This document shows positions 62,605 to 64,000 of a stretch of 64,000 nucleotides of DNA, in pieces. Origin of the DNA: Stieleria neptunia. GTDB lineage: Bacteria; Planctomycetota; Planctomycetia; Pirellulales; Pirellulaceae. The notes beneath the pieces are model-generated. The model was not told the origin of the DNA. It saw only the letters and a list, made by a program, of their open reading frames with translations, and ran no database searches. The stretch covers positions 5,700,567 to 5,764,566 of the forward strand of contig NZ_CP037423.1 of assembly GCF_007754155.1 (NCBI RefSeq). The letters are read 5' to 3'. Within the stretch, counting starts at the first letter, position 1. Each line of letters starts with the position of its first letter. The translations under genes and the position numbers were made by a program.

Positions 62605-62848
62605 TGTACGACGTCCTTATCTAGGTCGTCCAGGAGAGTCTTCCTCGCGACGGCCCGGAAGGGCCATCGTACTCGAAAAGCGGACCGTTGTACGACGTCC
62701 TTTCTAGGTCGTCGTCGGGAGTCCCACGGACGACGGCCCGGAAGGGCCGTCGTACTCGGAAAGTGGACCGTTGTACGACGTCCTTTCTAGGTCGTCGTCG
62801 GGAGTCCAACGGACGACGGCCCGGGAGGGCCATCGTTCGTGCGAAAAG
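62605..62848. repeat. Three tandem copies of an 83-84-bp unit
   Basis: Units begin TGTACGACGTCC at 62605, 62689 and 62772 (period 84 then 83). Each contains CTAGGTCGTC and CGACGGCCCGGAAGGGCC, so each has its own hairpin (GGCCC..GGGCC). The first and last copies are drifted, the middle least. No gene lies between 62474 and 62878. Confidence 0.93.
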
Positions 62849-62878
62849 CCGTCGACACACGCCGGTTGCACAGCGGGT

Positions 62879-63676
62879 TCAACCGAACAGTCCTTTCTTA
62901 GGCAGGATCGACGTCGGGCTTCCGGTCGCCTTTTCGGATTTCTTGACGGCCTTGCGGAATTCCTTGTCGTTGCCAAACTCGGGGATCCGGGTGAGCAGAT
63001 CCTTGAACTCTTCGAGCGCCTCCTCGTGCATCTCCTTGGCTTGATAGGCGTTGGCCAACATGTAGAACAGGGATGGGTCGTAGAAGTCGGCCGACTTACG
63101 CAGCGGCTCAAAGCATTTCGCCGCCTCGTTCGGGTTGCCCGACTGAAGTGCGTCGACGCCTTGGATTCGCTTGCTGGTCGGATGCGCCGGGTCCAACGCG
63201 ATCGCCTGGTCGAAACATCGATTGGACAGCTCGGTCTGTCCTTGGCGTTCATACCACGACCCGATGTCGATCAGGGTGTCAAAGTCCTTGGCGTGCTGTT
63301 TCGCGGTTGCCGCCGCCAGCTCCATCGCTTCGTCAAGCTGGTTGAAGACGGTCATGCTTTGCAGCAGTTCGAGCGCCTTGGACGGGTCGTCCATATTTTC
63401 CGCCAAGCCGGCCAACCCAGACTCCAAGTTTTCCTCTCGAATCCGTTCCCATTCTTTAAGCGGCATGACTCGGTGCCGTCGACAGGCCGAGCACTCCCCG
63501 ATGATCTGCTTCTTTCCCAGTGGGATGACCGGAATGAACAGCACGACGATGTAGTAACCGGTTTCGTAGTCGGTCAACGTCACGTGTCGCTGGCATGATT
63601 CACAGATGCCGCCATAAACGCGCGGGTTCTTTCGGCCGTAATACTGGGTCCCAATTCCATTGATGGTCGTTGGCAT
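62879..63676 (-). CDS. Zinc-ribbon membrane protein with TPR
   Basis: 265 residues. Two CxxC pairs, C25-E-S-C28 and C62-S-A-C65, flank a hydrophobic stretch (about 38-53, YETGYYIVVLFIPVIPLG), so the ribbon encloses a membrane-like segment. The C-terminal part has TPR-like helical repeats (KALELLQSMTVFNQLDEAME; YMLANAYQAKEMHEEALEEF). This zinc ribbon/helix/TPR arrangement recurs in planctomycete-type hypothetical proteins; function is unknown. Ends in KKGLFG. Confidence 0.82.
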   Translation of the reverse strand: MPTTINGIGTQYYGRKNPRVYGGICESCQRHVTLTDYETGYYIVVLFIPVIPLGKKQIIGECSACRRHRVMPLKEWERIREENLESGLAGLAENMDDPSKALELLQSMTVFNQLDEAMELAAATAKQHAKDFDTLIDIGSWYERQGQTELSNRCFDQAIALDPAHPTSKRIQGVDALQSGNPNEAAKCFEPLRKSADFYDPSLFYMLANAYQAKEMHEEALEEFKDLLTRIPEFGNDKEFRKAVKKSEKATGSPTSILPKKGLFG

Positions 63677-63755
63677 GCGTGACGGCTCGGGATTTTAGTC
63701 TTGCTTGGGTAGGGGAGCTTGGCACCAGCGTAAACGAAATGCAAACGTGATGGAG

Positions 63756-64000
63756 CTAGGGAGTAAGTCGACGCAAGGGAAGCTCGGGTAAGGGGGCCGG
63801 ATCCCAGACACTGATTTCCACTTCGTCGATCACGGCTTCTCCGTCGCCGATCACTTCGAACATCACACGCACCTCCGTCTCTCCGGTGCTTTGCCGGTAC
63901 AGTCGAATAGGAGTCCAATCGGTCGCACCGCGGACCAAGATTCCCATCTCTTGGCCGCCCAAGCTGTCATAGACCAAAATTCCTTGATGCGGTGCACCGA
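63756..64000 (-). CDS. Partial protein of unknown function (3' end only)
   Basis: The frame is open to the window edge (reading GAPHQGILVYDSLGGQEMGI) and ends at 63756. The visible 80 residues are beta-rich (RLYRQSTGETEVRVMFEVIG; AVIDEVEISVWDP), like the end of a carbohydrate-binding or jelly-roll domain. The start lies outside the window; an internal TTG at 63977 is not a credible start. Confidence 0.6.
   Translation of the reverse strand, partial: GAPHQGILVYDSLGGQEMGILVRGATDWTPIRLYRQSTGETEVRVMFEVIGDGEAVIDEVEISVWDPAPLPELPLRRLTP

Overview
The window looks like a chromosomal segment of a marine-type planctomycete (Pirellulaceae, of the Rhodopirellula/Stieleria kind). This is inferred from a DUF1559 prepilin-like protein, a PEP-CTERM protein, a planctomycete-type ECF sigma factor beside a Ser/Thr kinase, a TIGR03790-type secreted protein, many signal-peptide proteins without database-like motifs, weak Shine-Dalgarno signals and abundant small palindromic repeats. 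No phage, integrase, CRISPR array or complete insertion sequence was seen.

Region 1 (1-14000) is flagellar. On the minus strand are flagellin, FliD, FliS and a FlgM-like anti-sigma factor. On the plus strand are two envelope proteins (one TPR/STN-like), a FlgN-like coiled-coil protein, a receiver-less sigma-54 activator and then fliK-flgD-flgE. A textbook -24/-12 promoter lies directly before fliK, so this region carries both an activator and a likely target.

Region 2 (14000-27000) holds a small lipoprotein, an HU-type protein, a secreted protein of unknown function, a large membrane VWA protein, a PPP-type phosphatase, a PEP-CTERM protein, a TIGR03790 protein, thymidylate kinase, a small zinc-ribbon protein, a FeeM-like N-acyl amino acid synthase behind a second strong -24/-12 promoter, and a WYL regulator. 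Region 3 (27000-28000) is a dense tandem array built on GGGGTCTGTCCCC. Region 4 (28000-38700) carries rsmG, UDP-glucuronate decarboxylase, panC, a bifunctional-nuclease-family protein, glgB, an RNase H-like protein without recognisable catalytic residues, a YkgJ protein, a Gfo/Idh/MocA oxidoreductase, a PQQ-propeller protein and a phosphoesterase.

Region 5 (38700-43700) has an ECF sigma factor, a small secreted protein and a membrane Ser/Thr kinase, followed by an unannotated-looking but clear tmRNA gene with its terminator. Region 6 (43700-54000) has a thioredoxin/DsbD-like membrane protein with a palindromic repeat inside its reading frame, HemG-like flavodoxin, an ICMT-like methyltransferase, a helix-hairpin-helix protein, a lipoprotein cytochrome c, and an ABC transporter (ATPase, FtsX-type permease, HlyD adaptor). 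Region 7 (54000-64000) has hypothetical proteins, a repeat-rich 1 kb gap, the DUF1559 protein, a Cys-rich GAF sigma-54 activator divergent from an AhpD-like protein plus a DUF1348 protein, a GDSL hydrolase, a three-unit tandem repeat and a zinc-ribbon/TPR protein; a further gene runs off the right edge.

The most unusual layer is non-coding: three families of REP-like units (5' tails GTGG, GTTAGCGG and GTGAGCCGC followed by a tiny hairpin), usually in inverted pairs near gene ends, with compensatory base changes between copies. No matching transposase lies in the window.
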